Source: an uncultured bacterium
GTDB lineage: Bacteria; Bacteroidota; Bacteroidia; Chitinophagales; CAIOSU01
Direction: 5' to 3'
Length of the DNA: 6,859 nucleotides
Assembly (NCBI GenBank): GCA_903861055.1
Contig: CAIOSU010000075.1
Coordinates: 1 to 6,859 of the forward strand
The notes below the pieces were generated by a model. The model did not search any database. It worked only from the letters and a program-made list of their open reading frames with translations, and was not told the DNA's origin. The position numbers and the translations under genes were made by a program. Shown one piece after another: positions 6,256-6,859 of this stretch. Each line of letters begins with the position of its first letter. The stretch's first letter is position 1.

Positions 6256-6859
6256 ATGCCCATAGAGTTTAAAGATCTCGGATTTCACGAGAGCCTAATG
6301 GAGAGCCTTGATGCAATGGGCTTTAGCAAGGCAACACCCATACAAGAACTAGCAATACCTAAGATTATAGAAGGTAAAGACTTAATAGGTTGTGCCCAAA
6401 CTGGTACCGGAAAAACGGCAGCCTTTCTTTTGCCAGTTATCGATTATTTAGTAAAAAACCCGAGCAAAGGCCGCAATGGCATTCGAGCTATGGTAATAGT
6501 ACCTACCCGCGAGTTGGCCACACAAATTGACCAACAAATGGAGGGCTTCTCTTATTTCGTTGGTTTAAGTTCATTGCCTGTGTATGGCGGTGGCGACTCC
6601 ATGGGATGGGAGCAGCAGCGCCGCGCGCTTGAGCAGGGTGCCGATTTGATTATTGCTACCCCAGGCCGATTGATTGCCCATTTGCAAATGGGTTATGTAA
6701 ACTTAGATGAGGTGGAGTTTTTGATTTTGGATGAAGCTGACCGCATGTTGGATATGGGTTTCTATGATGATTTAATGTCCATTATTACCAAGCTGCCAGC
6801 CAAGCGCCAAAACCTAATGTTTTCGGCAACGATGCCGCCAAAAATAAGGGAATTGGCCA
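6256..6859 (+). CDS. DEAD-box ATP-dependent RNA helicase, RhlE-like (N-terminal part, runs off window)
   Basis: The frame opens at ATG 6256 and continues to the last base, giving 201 codons, so only the first RecA-like domain is present. All expected motifs are in order: the Q motif (F5 upstream, ATPIQ at 26-30), motif I AQTGTGKT (47-54, ATP phosphate binding), Ia PTRELA (83-88), a GG pair (about 111-112), Ib TPGR (135-138), II DEAD (159-162) and III SAT (190-192). ILDEADRMLDMGF and the Q motif spacing suit the RhlE/DbpA/CsdA group of bacterial helicases that remodel structured RNA in ribosome assembly, cold adaptation or RNA decay. RhlE-like is the best guess, but the distinguishing C-terminal tail is outside the window. 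The ATG is the first in frame after the candidate promoter and starts five residues before the conserved F of the Q region. No Shine-Dalgarno sequence is visible. It is separated from the genes to its left by the terminator, so it is a new transcription unit. Confidence 0.95.
   Translation, partial: MPIEFKDLGFHESLMESLDAMGFSKATPIQELAIPKIIEGKDLIGCAQTGTGKTAAFLLPVIDYLVKNPSKGRNGIRAMVIVPTRELATQIDQQMEGFSYFVGLSSLPVYGGGDSMGWEQQRRALEQGADLIIATPGRLIAHLQMGYVNLDEVEFLILDEADRMLDMGFYDDLMSIITKLPAKRQNLMFSATMPPKIRELA

Overview
This window reads as a stretch of chromosome from a member of the Bacteroidota, probably from the Chitinophagia, Sphingobacteriia or Cytophagia side. Several things suggest this. The first gene is a YfhO-type membrane protein of the form common in that phylum. 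Start codons lack Shine-Dalgarno sequences. Two candidate promoters resemble the Bacteroidota -7 box (TAnnTTTG). The base composition leans moderately to AT. Every gene I can support is on the + strand.

Left part (1-3091): three or four tightly packed genes with a surface-glycan or envelope flavour. The C-terminal part of a YfhO-family multi-spanning membrane protein enters from the left edge. Its stop overlaps the start of a DUF5672-type, glycosyltransferase-like gene. That gene is split into two reading frames (1533-2066 and 2063-2275), each carrying a different half of the family's conserved motifs. An FkbM-family SAM-dependent methyltransferase follows.

Middle part (3092-4766): purK and purE overlap by ATGA and encode the two enzymes that carboxylate AIR to CAIR in purine synthesis. 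A -7-like box lies only four bases upstream of the purK ATG, which suggests a leaderless or nearly leaderless transcript. An FAD-dependent oxidoreductase of the DAO family (4820-5869) follows after a 53-bp gap and ends at a strong inverted-repeat terminator.

Right part (5870-6859): about 390 bases without a gene hold the terminator, a second perfect 6-bp hairpin and a candidate promoter. The 5' part of a DEAD-box RNA helicase (RhlE-like) then runs off the right edge.

I see no CRISPR array, insertion sequence, tRNA, rRNA or prophage signature, and nothing that amounts to a new multi-gene system. The points most worth a second look are the split DUF5672 gene, the purK start and promoter arrangement, the oxidoreductase of unknown substrate beside purKE, and the structured leader region ahead of the helicase.
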